A stretch of DNA of 7,231 bases from Lachnospiraceae bacterium (lineage in GTDB: Bacteria > Bacillota > Clostridia > Lachnospirales > Lachnospiraceae), in the NCBI GenBank assembly GCA_019420465.1, contig JAHZHB010000108.1, positions 1 to 7,231 on the forward strand. Direction: 5' to 3'. Below are positions 1 through 5,497 of the stretch, piece by piece (within the stretch, counting starts at the first letter, position 1; each line of letters opens with the position of its first letter). The notes beneath the pieces were generated by a model that was not told the DNA's origin, ran no database searches, and was given only the letters and a program-made list of their open reading frames with translations. The position numbers and the translations under genes were made by a program.

Positions 1-795
1 GGCGGTGCTCCGTGGGTAGCTCCGAGTGCATATTTCCTTGGTATCGCAGCTATTATCTGCTCCGGTATCATCCTGAAGAAAACAAAACTGTTTGCCGGTG
101 ATCCGGCTCCGTTCGTTATGGAGCTTCCGGCATACCATCTGCCGACAGTAGGCAGCGTACTGAGAAGTATGTGGGAGCGTGGTTCTTCCTTCATTAAGAA
201 GGCTGGTACAATTATTCTTCTGTCTACTATCGTTATCTGGTTCGCTACATATTTCGGTTTCGTAGACGGTGCTTTCCAGATGCTGACAGAGGATCAGATC
301 GACTACTCTATCCTGGGTACGATCGGCCGTGGCTTAAGCTGGATCTTTGTTCCGCAGGGCTGGGGCAACTGGCAGGCAACTGTGGCTTCTATCACAGGTC
401 TGGTTGCCAAAGAGAATATCGTTGGTACTCTGGGTATTCTGTACAGCAGTGGTGATGCAAGCGTTTACAGCAATATCGCAGCAGCATTCACTCCGATCAC
501 AGGTTATTCCTTCCTGGCATTCAATCTGCTGTGTGCACCGTGCTTCGCAGCTATGGGTGCGATCAAGCGTGAGATGAACAACAGAAAGTGGTTCTGGATA
601 GCTATCGGTTATCAGTGTGGTTTCGCTTATCTGGTATCTCTGGTTGTGACACAGATCGGTAATCTGATCGCCGGTAATGGCTTTACAGTATGGACTGTTG
701 TAGCATTTGTGATTATCGTAGCGTTTATCTATCTGCTGGTTCGTCCGGCAAAGACGGCTGAATCTGTACATGGTCGTGCGGTTGCTGCAAAATAA
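1..795 (+). CDS. feoB: Ferrous iron transport protein B, C-terminal part (5' truncated by window)
   Basis: FeoB is the inner-membrane Fe(II) importer: a cytosolic N-terminal G domain followed by a polytopic membrane domain. Only the last 264 residues are visible; the frame is open from base 1, so the gene begins to the left and the G domain is outside the window. The visible part is all membrane domain. It holds the family-typical stretch PFVMELPAYHLP (visible residues 37-48), several hydrophobic segments separated by short loops, a VAKEN segment after a conserved glycine-rich loop, and the NLLCAPCFAAMGAIKRE segment with the paired cysteines (C-x2-C) near the last gate region. The last hydrophobic segment ends in a short basic tail and a TAA stop. 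An internal ATG at base 118 is not the true start, because conserved FeoB sequence continues upstream of it. The gene is followed 85 bp later by a FeoB-associated small protein, as is usual in Clostridia. No defect is visible. Confidence 0.95.
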   Translation, partial: GGAPWVAPSAYFLGIAAIICSGIILKKTKLFAGDPAPFVMELPAYHLPTVGSVLRSMWERGSSFIKKAGTIILLSTIVIWFATYFGFVDGAFQMLTEDQIDYSILGTIGRGLSWIFVPQGWGNWQATVASITGLVAKENIVGTLGILYSSGDASVYSNIAAAFTPITGYSFLAFNLLCAPCFAAMGAIKREMNNRKWFWIAIGYQCGFAYLVSLVVTQIGNLIAGNGFTVWTVVAFVIIVAFIYLLVRPAKTAESVHGRAVAAK

Positions 796-868
796 GGGAT
801 TTTGTGAGCTGGCTGTTGCGATAGTGCAGGGAATGCGGTATTGTAGATGAAAAAGCTGAGTTGAGAAA

Positions 869-874
869 AGGAGG
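869..874 (+). promoter_or_regulatory. Ribosome binding site of the small FeoB-associated gene
   Basis: AGGAGG, a full match to the anti-Shine-Dalgarno core, ends 6 bases before the ATG at 881. It is the main reason to accept a 43-codon reading frame as a real gene. Confidence 0.8.
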
Positions 875-880
875 TTGTTT

Positions 881-1012
881 ATGGGTACATTTGTTGTGGG
901 AGCTGTGATCGTGGTGATCGTGGCGGTGATCGTCAGATCGATGATCAGAGACAAAAAGAGCGGTAAATCCTCCTGCGGCGGCGATTGTGGTCACTGCAAG
1001 GGCTGCCATTAA
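881..1012 (+). CDS. FeoB-associated Cys-rich membrane protein (43 aa)
   Basis: A very short protein of 43 residues with two parts. Residues 3-18 are a hydrophobic, valine/isoleucine-rich single membrane segment at the N terminus. After a basic linker (RSMIRDKKSGK) comes a C-terminal cysteine cluster with spacing C-x3-C-x2-C-x2-C (C32, C36, C39, C42), ending in His. This plan, together with its position directly downstream of feoB, matches the FeoB-associated Cys-rich membrane protein family of Clostridia. The biochemical role is not established; by inference the thiol cluster could bind Fe(II), or pass or sense it at the cytoplasmic mouth of FeoB, much as FeoC-type proteins are proposed to do. 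It has a perfect RBS, a 6-nt spacer, and a terminator 11 bp after the stop, so it is probably the last gene of the feo transcript. Confidence 0.88.
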   Translation: MGTFVVGAVIVVIVAVIVRSMIRDKKSGKSSCGGDCGHCKGCH

Positions 1013-1023
1013 ATATTGAAGAG

Positions 1024-1062
1024 AATCCCCGGTTCACGTGGTGGTGAGCCGGGGATTTTTTT
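1024..1062 (+). terminator. Intrinsic terminator of the feo operon
   Basis: A 13-bp stem (arms 1025-1037 and 1044-1056, one G-U pair) with a 6-nt loop is followed by a run of seven T (1056-1062). It lies 11 bp after the small gene's stop codon, so feo transcription should end here and what lies downstream is outside the feo operon. Confidence 0.9.
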
Positions 1063-1172
1063 GGGTGGGGACGGATGTCCGGCGGCAGGCTGTGGCAGCA
1101 GTATGTCCTGCGGATTTTCCCGACGCTCGCGCGATGGTTCTAAGCGTGTGGCATACCGTCAGTCAGGGTACC

Positions 1173-1218
1173 GTACGCATTCGCGGCGTTTTCTGATGAA
1201 AATGCGGCTCAGGCGTAC
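1173..1218. repeat. Inner hairpin A of the palindrome
   Basis: GTACGC (1173-1178) pairs with GCGTAC (1213-1218), and GTTTTC against GAAAAT closes a 4-nt loop near 1194-1197. The middle of the stem pairs only partly (about half the positions). This is the weaker of the two inner hairpins. Confidence 0.5.
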
Positions 1219-1219
1219 T

Positions 1220-1247
1220 CATCTTCCGCCTGGTAAGGCGGAAGATG
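1220..1247. repeat. Inner hairpin B of the palindrome (perfect 11-bp stem)
   Basis: CATCTTCCGCC (1220-1230) and GGCGGAAGATG (1237-1247) are perfect reverse complements around a 6-nt loop, TGGTAA. No T-run follows, so it is not a terminator; it forms one tip of the branched fold. Confidence 0.8.
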
Positions 1248-1371
1248 CCCCTGTCTGCCGGTATGCCACGCGCTAAGAACCAGTCAGCCCTCGCTTTAGG
1301 GAAAATCCGCAGGACATACCGCTGCCGCAGCCTGCTGCCGGACATCCTGACTTTGAGGGTATGGTGGCAGG

Positions 1372-1509
1372 GCTGGAGGTGGTGGGGCACAGGGCGGCTG
1401 GTGCCTGCTGTGCGGTTAGGGGGAGTTTGTGGGTGCGGTGGAGCTGGAGGTGGTGGGGCACAGGGCGGCTGCGCCTGCTGTGCATTTAGAGAAAGTTTGT
1501 GGTGGGGTA
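1372..1509 (+). repeat. Two tandem copies of a ~71-bp G-rich repeat
   Basis: Unit 1 starts at 1372 and unit 2 at 1443, a period of 71 bp. The first 29 bases of each unit are identical (1372-1400 and 1443-1471). The remainder is diverged and carries a 1-nt length difference, but TGCCTGCTGTGC-like and AGTTTGTGG blocks are kept. Each unit contains the same small hairpin: GCACAG (1387-1392; 1458-1463) pairs with CTGTGC (1408-1413; 1478-1483), extended by GGC/GCC in unit 1 and GGCG/CGCC in unit 2, with a 2-nt TG bulge in both. The + strand is strikingly G-rich. No function is known to me. Confidence 0.8.
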
Positions 1510-1553
1510 TGGGAAAGTTTAACAAAAAAATGGGGGATTTTTGGCGGAAATGC

Positions 1554-1582
1554 TTGATTTTTCGGGGGAAGATGAGTAAAGT
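1554..1582 (+). promoter_or_regulatory. Possible leuS promoter (weak match)
   Basis: TTGATT (1554-1559) and TAAAGT (1577-1582) are separated by 17 bp, each 4 of 6 against the sigma-A consensus. This would give a leader of about 95 nt before leuS. leuS needs a promoter here, because the feo terminator precedes the region, but this match is only moderate and other starts are possible. Confidence 0.3.
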
Positions 1583-1682
1583 AATAAATGAATGCTTGTA
1601 AGAGTGGTGATGCTGGAAGAGAGGCGTCTGAGCAGGTACAAGTAGGTATATTGACGCATCATGCGAAAGGAGATAGAGAAAC

Positions 1683-4061
1683 ATGAGTCAGGTATACAAT
1701 CCGAAGGTCATTGAGAAGAAATGGCAGCAGATCTGGGATGAGAAGAAGGCTTTTGCTGCGACAGATGACTATACAAAACCGAAATTTTATGCTCTGGTAG
1801 AGTTCCCATATCCGTCAGGACAGGGCCTGCATGTCGGACATCCGCGTCCGTATACGGCGCTGGATATTGTTGCCAGAAAGAGAAGAATGCAGGGCTACAA
1901 CGTATTGTATCCGATGGGGTGGGATGCCTTTGGTCTGCCGACCGAAAACTATGCGATCAAGAATAAAGTACATCCAAAGATCGTTACCAAGAACAATGTG
2001 GCACGTTTTAAAAAACAGCTGCATTCTCTGGGCTATTCTTTTGACTGGGACAGAGAGATCAATACCACAGATCCGAATTATTATAAATGGACCCAGTGGA
2101 TCTTCCTTAAACTGTTCAAAGCAGGTCTGGCTTATAAGACAGAGATGCCGATCAACTGGTGTACTTCCTGTAAATGCGGTCTGGCCAATGAGGAGGTTGT
2201 CAACGGTGTCTGCGAGCGTTGTGGCAGCGAGGTTGTCCGTAAAGTCAAGAGCCAGTGGATGTTAAAGATCACAGCTTACGCTGACAAACTGATTGATGAT
2301 CTGGACAGTGTAGACTATATCGAGAGAGTAAAAGTTTCCCAGAAAAACTGGATCGGCCGTTCCCATGGTGCTGAGGTGGAGTTCAATCTCAAAGATAAAG
2401 AAGACAAGCTGAAAATCTATACCACAAGACCGGATACCCTGTTTGGTGTTACGTACATGGTTGTTTCTCCGGAACATCCGTATCTGGAAAAATATAAAGG
2501 TGAGATCAAAAATTACGACGAGATCGTCGCTTATCGTGAGCAGGCTGCCAAGAAGTCTGATTTTGAGCGTACAGAGCTGGCAAAGGATAAGACTGGTGTG
2601 CAGATCGACGGTCTTAGCGCTATCAACCCGGTAAACGGCAAGGAGATCCCGATCTGGGTATCCGATTATGTCCTGATGTCCTATGGTACAGGTGCAATCA
2701 TGGCCGTACCGGCACATGATACCCGTGACTGGGAATTCGCAAAGAAATTTAACCTGCCGATCATCGAAGTTATCGCAGGCGGAGACGTAGAGAAGGAAGC
2801 TTTTACAGACGTTGCCACAGGAACACTGGTAAATTCCGGATTCCTGACCGGTATGTCCGTAGAAGAGGCCAAGAAAGCCATCATCGACTGGTTGGTTAAA
2901 GAGGGGGGTGGTGTATCTAAGACCAATTTCAAACTGCGTGACTGGGTATTCTCCAGACAGCGTTACTGGGGTGAGCCGATCCCGATCGTCAAGTGCCCGA
3001 AATGCGGTTACGTGCCGATTGACGAGAGCGAGCTGCCGCTGGAACTGCCGGAGGTAGAAAACTATGAGCCGACAGACAATGGTGAATCTCCGATCGCCAA
3101 GATGAGAAGCTGGGTAGAGACAACCTGTCCGTGCTGTGGTGGTCCTGCAGAGCGTGAGACGGACACCATGCCGCAGTGGGCCGGTTCTTCCTGGTACTTC
3201 CTGCGTTATACAGACCCGAACAATGAAAATGCCCTGGCAAGCCAGGAGGCTTTAAAATACTGGATGCCGGTAGACTGGTACAATGGCGGTATGGAGCATA
3301 CTACACTTCATCTTCTGTATGATCAGGGTGTTGTACCGTGTCCGGAACCGTACCAGAAGAGAACTTCACACGGCATGATCCTCGGCTCCAACGGTGAGAA
3401 GATGAGTAAGTCCCGTGGCAATGTTGTCAATCCGGATGATATCGTAAACGAGTTCGGTGCAGATACACTGCGTACGTATGAGATGTTTATCGGAGCCTTT
3501 GATGCAGCTGCTTCCTGGAGTGAGGAAGGAGTACGTGGCTGCCGTCGTTTCCTGGAGCGTGTATGGAAGCTGCAGGATATGGTGACAGACGAGACTGGCT
3601 ACAGCAAGGATCTCGAGACTCGTATGCACCAGACAATCAAAAAGGTTTCCAGTGATTTTGAAAACCTGAAATATAATACAGGTATCGCTGCCATGATGGC
3701 GCTGATCAATGAGTTCTACAAGAAGGGCAGCCTGACACGTGATGAGTTTAAGACGCTGATTGTGCTGCTGAACCCGGTAGCTCCGCATATCACAGAGGAG
3801 CTGTGGGAGATTATGAACTATGGCGGTATGCTGCATGAGACCAGCTGGCCGGAGTACGAGGAAGAAAAGACAGTAGAACATACAGTAGAGATCGGTGTTC
3901 AGGTCAACGGTAAGGTCCGTGCGACAGTGAAACTGTCCAAAGACGCTTCCAAAGAGGAAGCTATTGCAGCCGGTAAAGAGGCTGTCAAAGACCGTCTGAC
4001 AGACAACATTATCAAAGAGATCTACGTACCGGGCAAGATCATCAATATCGTCTGCAAATAA
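1683..4061 (+). CDS. leuS: Leucyl-tRNA synthetase, with an apparent 9-residue internal deletion
   Basis: LeuRS, a class Ia cytoplasmic enzyme, attaches leucine to tRNA-Leu using ATP and edits wrongly charged tRNA. The 792-aa product shows the parts in order: the HIGH-type motif HVGH (50-53); a Cys-containing segment (C160, C163, C177, C180); the CP1 editing domain (about 225-420) with TTRPDTLFG (247-255) and the VPAHDTRDW segment (342-350) holding the editing aspartate; FSRQRYWGEPIP (423-434); a Cys4 zinc-type module (C438, C441, C482, C485); the leucine-pocket motif GGMEHTTLH (535-543); KMSKS (573-577); and the anticodon-binding and C-terminal tRNA-binding domains. The start at 1683 follows the RBS AAAGGAGAT (1666-1674). 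The odd point is that HLLY (543-546) runs straight into DQGVV. Every LeuRS I recall has about 9 more residues there, of the type xRFWHKFLY. It is flanked by terminators and appears monocistronic. Function could be impaired if the deletion is real. Confidence 0.96.
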   Translation: MSQVYNPKVIEKKWQQIWDEKKAFAATDDYTKPKFYALVEFPYPSGQGLHVGHPRPYTALDIVARKRRMQGYNVLYPMGWDAFGLPTENYAIKNKVHPKIVTKNNVARFKKQLHSLGYSFDWDREINTTDPNYYKWTQWIFLKLFKAGLAYKTEMPINWCTSCKCGLANEEVVNGVCERCGSEVVRKVKSQWMLKITAYADKLIDDLDSVDYIERVKVSQKNWIGRSHGAEVEFNLKDKEDKLKIYTTRPDTLFGVTYMVVSPEHPYLEKYKGEIKNYDEIVAYREQAAKKSDFERTELAKDKTGVQIDGLSAINPVNGKEIPIWVSDYVLMSYGTGAIMAVPAHDTRDWEFAKKFNLPIIEVIAGGDVEKEAFTDVATGTLVNSGFLTGMSVEEAKKAIIDWLVKEGGGVSKTNFKLRDWVFSRQRYWGEPIPIVKCPKCGYVPIDESELPLELPEVENYEPTDNGESPIAKMRSWVETTCPCCGGPAERETDTMPQWAGSSWYFLRYTDPNNENALASQEALKYWMPVDWYNGGMEHTTLHLLYDQGVVPCPEPYQKRTSHGMILGSNGEKMSKSRGNVVNPDDIVNEFGADTLRTYEMFIGAFDAAASWSEEGVRGCRRFLERVWKLQDMVTDETGYSKDLETRMHQTIKKVSSDFENLKYNTGIAAMMALINEFYKKGSLTRDEFKTLIVLLNPVAPHITEELWEIMNYGGMLHETSWPEYEEEKTVEHTVEIGVQVNGKVRATVKLSKDASKEEAIAAGKEAVKDRLTDNIIKEIYVPGKIINIVCK

Positions 4062-4153
4062 GATCAGTGCGCCTGTACTGACCGGGCAGTCAGCTGCGAG
4101 CTCAGGCTGATGAGACATGCAGACAAAACGACATTAATATAAGAAGTGTTTAG

Positions 4154-4194
4154 AAACAGGAGCTGTGTCAGAAATGATGCCGCTCCTGTTTTTT
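4154..4194 (+). terminator. Intrinsic terminator of leuS
   Basis: AAACAGGAGC (4154-4163) and GCTCCTGTTT (4182-4191) form a 10-bp stem over an 18-nt loop, followed by a T-run (4189-4194). It lies about 93 bp after the leuS stop. The loop is long, but the stem and T-tract are clear. Confidence 0.8.
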
Positions 4195-4288
4195 CCTGCA
4201 ATTTTAAAAACAGGCAACATGAAAGACAGAAAAAAAACAGTTTGGATGATGAACGAAAACGAAATTTCCACATAAAAACGTGTCATTT

Positions 4289-4317
4289 TTTACAGAAAAT
4301 CAGACATAATTTATAAA
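4289..4317 (+). promoter_or_regulatory. Second candidate sigma-A promoter, upstream
   Basis: TTTACA (4289-4294) and TATAAA (4312-4317) are separated by 17 bp, each 5 of 6 to consensus. The surrounding sequence is AT-rich, so a chance match is possible. If real, the operon has tandem promoters 65 bp apart. Confidence 0.4.
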
Positions 4318-4335
4318 AAACTGCCAAAATGTAAA

Positions 4336-4361
4336 ATTGTCAACAATCTACAATTGACAAT
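4336..4361. promoter_or_regulatory. Dyad overlapping the -35 box, possible operator
   Basis: ATTGTCAA (4336-4343) and TTGACAAT (4354-4361) are perfect 8-bp inverted repeats around a 10-bp spacer. The right half contains the whole -35 hexamer of the main promoter, so a dimeric protein bound here would compete with RNA polymerase. No regulator gene is in view and the binding protein is unknown. Confidence 0.45.
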
Positions 4362-4382
4362 CGGCCGGATTTAACCTATTAT
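4354..4382 (+). promoter_or_regulatory. Main sigma-A promoter of the opp operon
   Basis: TTGACA (4354-4359, 6 of 6) and TATTAT (4377-4382, 5 of 6) are spaced by the ideal 17 bp. Transcription would start near 4389, leaving a leader of about 165 nt ahead of oppB. Confidence 0.8.
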
Positions 4383-4482
4383 CAAACAGATCATTGCGTT
4401 TTGGAAGTTATGTATACTGATTCTTTATAACGGTAAAGTGATAAAAAGACACAGGGTAAAATTTCCAAACACGAAAGAAACC

Positions 4483-4524
4483 GTATCCGCAGCAAATGCC
4501 ATGATAAAGAAAAGACGCGGATAC
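4483..4524 (+). other. Hairpin in the oppB leader
   Basis: GTATCCGC (4483-4490) and GCGGATAC (4517-4524) are perfect reverse complements with a 26-nt loop. An A-rich tract, not a T-run, follows, so it is not a terminator. It ends about 13 nt before the AAGGA of the ribosome binding region, close enough to influence mRNA stability or translation. Confidence 0.5.
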
Positions 4525-4553
4525 AAGAGAAATAAAAAAGGATGGGATAAAAC

Positions 4554-5495
4554 ATGAAAAAGTATCTGGCGCGAAGAATTGCCATGGCCATTTTTACGAT
4601 CCTTGTTGTGGCCTGTCTGACATTCTTCCTGATGAATGCAATCCCCGGCAACCCATGGTTGTCAGAAAAAACGCCTACGCAGGCGACAATCGATGCACTG
4701 AATGCCAAGTACGGTCTGGACCAGCCGCTGATGGTGCAGCTGGGCAAGTACCTGGGCAATCTGCTTCACGGTGATTTCGGCACATCGATCAAGATGCAGA
4801 AGAACCGTCCGGTTCTGGCCATCATCACAGAGATGTTCCCGGTATCTGCAAAGATCGGTGCCCTGGCTCTTATCTGGGCTGTACTGGTGGGCGTACCGCT
4901 GGGATGTCTGGCTGCGTTTAAGCGTGGCACAAAGATTGACAGCTTACTGCGTGTCATCTGTACGATCGGTATTTCGATGCCTGGTTTCGTTGTAGCTACT
5001 TTACTGCTGCATGCATTCTGTGGCGGTATTCCGGGAATGAAGGTTTTCCCGGCACTGTTTGACGGCACACCGAAGAGTTATGTGCTGCCATGTCTGGCAC
5101 TGGGCTTTTACCCGATGTGTTATCTTTCCAGACAGACACGTACGGCTATGCTGGACTCCATCAACCAGGAGTACATCAAGACCGCCCGTGCCAAAGGTCT
5201 GAAAAACAGTGCGATCATTTTTAAACATGCGCTGAGAAACGCTCTGATCCCGGTTATCACGTATCTGGGACCGCAGATCGCCTTTACACTCTGTGGTGGT
5301 CTGGTCGTAGAGCAGGTTTTCTCTATTCCGGGTCTGGGACGTTACTTTATCCAGTCTATCCAGAACCGTGACTATCCGCTGATCATGGGTACTACGATCT
5401 TCCTGGCGACATTCGTTATCATCATGAACCTGATCGTAGATATCTGCTACAAATTTGTCGATCCGCGAATCAATCTTGGAAATGGAGGAAACTAA
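4554..5495 (+). CDS. oppB: Oligopeptide ABC transporter permease, OppB type
   Basis: First membrane subunit of a peptide/nickel-family ABC importer, acting in the cytoplasmic membrane with a second permease, two ATPases and a lipoprotein receptor. The 313 aa are normal for OppB/DppB. It starts with the family-typical MKKYLARRIAMAIFTI membrane segment (TM1 about 10-30). An outside loop follows with YGLDQPLMVQLGKYLGNLLHGDFGTS (53-78). Further membrane segments lie at about 100-122, 133-155, 176-192, 230-256 and 277-298. The cytoplasmic EAA coupling loop is EYIKTARAKGLK (206-217) running to about 239, followed by EQVFSIPGLGRYFIQSIQNRDYP (253-275). The C terminus has the usual VDPRI. The start is preceded by AAGGA (4538-4542), a fair RBS with an 11-nt spacer. 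It is the first gene after a strong promoter, and oppC follows after 2 bp. Sequence cannot separate oligopeptide from dipeptide specificity. Confidence 0.92.
   Translation: MKKYLARRIAMAIFTILVVACLTFFLMNAIPGNPWLSEKTPTQATIDALNAKYGLDQPLMVQLGKYLGNLLHGDFGTSIKMQKNRPVLAIITEMFPVSAKIGALALIWAVLVGVPLGCLAAFKRGTKIDSLLRVICTIGISMPGFVVATLLLHAFCGGIPGMKVFPALFDGTPKSYVLPCLALGFYPMCYLSRQTRTAMLDSINQEYIKTARAKGLKNSAIIFKHALRNALIPVITYLGPQIAFTLCGGLVVEQVFSIPGLGRYFIQSIQNRDYPLIMGTTIFLATFVIIMNLIVDICYKFVDPRINLGNGGN
5484..5490 (+). promoter_or_regulatory. Ribosome binding site that fixes the TTG start of oppC
   Basis: GGAGGAA lies within the last codons of oppB, with GGAGG ending 9 nt before the TTG at 5498. No in-frame ATG offers a better site, and the residues after TTG (SDKNVKLGS) read as a normal cytoplasmic N terminus. 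Confidence 0.75.
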
Positions 5496-5497
5496 GC

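Larger units (their letters stand above)
1073..1347. repeat. 275-bp imperfect palindrome with branched fold
   Basis: The outer arms 1073-1121 and 1299-1347 are complementary at 46 of 49 positions. A short unpaired interior loop (1122-1135 against 1282-1298) follows. The stem resumes with 1136-1158 against 1259-1281 (21 of 23), and a weaker 8 of 10 at 1159-1168 against 1249-1258. Inside lie two further hairpins, at 1173-1218 and 1220-1247, so the whole can fold as a long stem ending in a branched junction. Of the five mismatches in the two main stems, three are G-U compatible, which fits selection on, or tolerance by, an RNA fold. It begins 11 bp after the feo terminator. The best guesses are a dispersed palindromic repeat (MITE-like, non-autonomous) or a structured RNA element. 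No transposase gene or clear target duplication is visible. Confidence 0.85.
1063..1682. other. 620-bp intergenic region without a credible gene
   Basis: This gap between the feo terminator and leuS holds a 275-bp palindromic element (1073-1347), two tandem G-rich repeat units (1372-1509), and the leuS leader (about 1510-1682). Open frames exist on both strands, but they lack ribosome binding sites, have low-complexity Pro/Arg/Ser/Cys-rich translations, and cross the repeats. I therefore do not call any as a gene. Base composition shifts within the region: it is GC-rich over the palindrome, strongly G-rich on the + strand at 1360-1515, and AT-richer near leuS. Confidence 0.7.
4195..4553 (+). 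other. Intergenic regulatory region of the peptide-transport operon
   Basis: This 359-bp stretch has no credible gene. It is AT-rich up to about 4350, holds two candidate sigma-A promoters and a dyad at 4336-4361, and then forms a leader of about 165 nt before oppB that contains an 8-bp hairpin. No known riboswitch motif was recognised by eye. Confidence 0.65.

Noticed and set aside
334..954. 206-codon frame on the - strand over feoB
   Set aside because: It lies antisense to clear FeoB coding sequence and spans the feoB stop and the small gene; Thr/Ile/Cys-rich translation typical of a shadow frame.
1016..1276. + strand 86-codon frame with a Cys-rich start (CPAAGCGSSMSCGF)
   Set aside because: It begins inside the feo terminator, has no ribosome binding site, and its sequence is that of the palindrome. 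The opposite strand of the other arm (within 1273-1485) encodes almost the same peptide (CPAAGCGSGMSCGF), as expected from the inverted repeat, so this is not evidence for a gene.
1073..1347. Integron attC site or CRISPR-like array
   Set aside because: attC sites are smaller and end in RYYYAAC/GTTRRRY core sites, which are absent from these ends; there are no regularly spaced short repeats with unique spacers and no integrase or cas gene.
1372..1520. G-quadruplex in the G-rich repeats
   Set aside because: Many GG runs are present, but runs of three or more G are separated by irregular and partly long loops, so a canonical four-run motif is not clearly met.
1245..1601. + strand 118-codon frame through the tandem repeats
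   Set aside because: It is Gly/Trp-rich because it reads the G-rich repeats, has no ribosome binding site, and the repeat period of 71 bp is not a multiple of three, so the repeats do not encode a protein repeat.
1163..1684. 173-codon frame on the - strand
   Set aside because: It crosses the palindrome, the tandem repeats and the leuS leader, has Pro/His-rich low-complexity content and no ribosome binding site, and matches no family I know.
4081..4115. Short inverted repeat (TCAGC/GCTGA) just after leuS
   Set aside because: It has only a 5-bp stem and no T-run; the real terminator lies at 4154-4194.
3366..4118. 250-codon frame on the - strand over leuS
   Set aside because: It lies antisense to conserved LeuRS sequence (KMSKS and anticodon-binding domain), with no family resemblance and no start signals.
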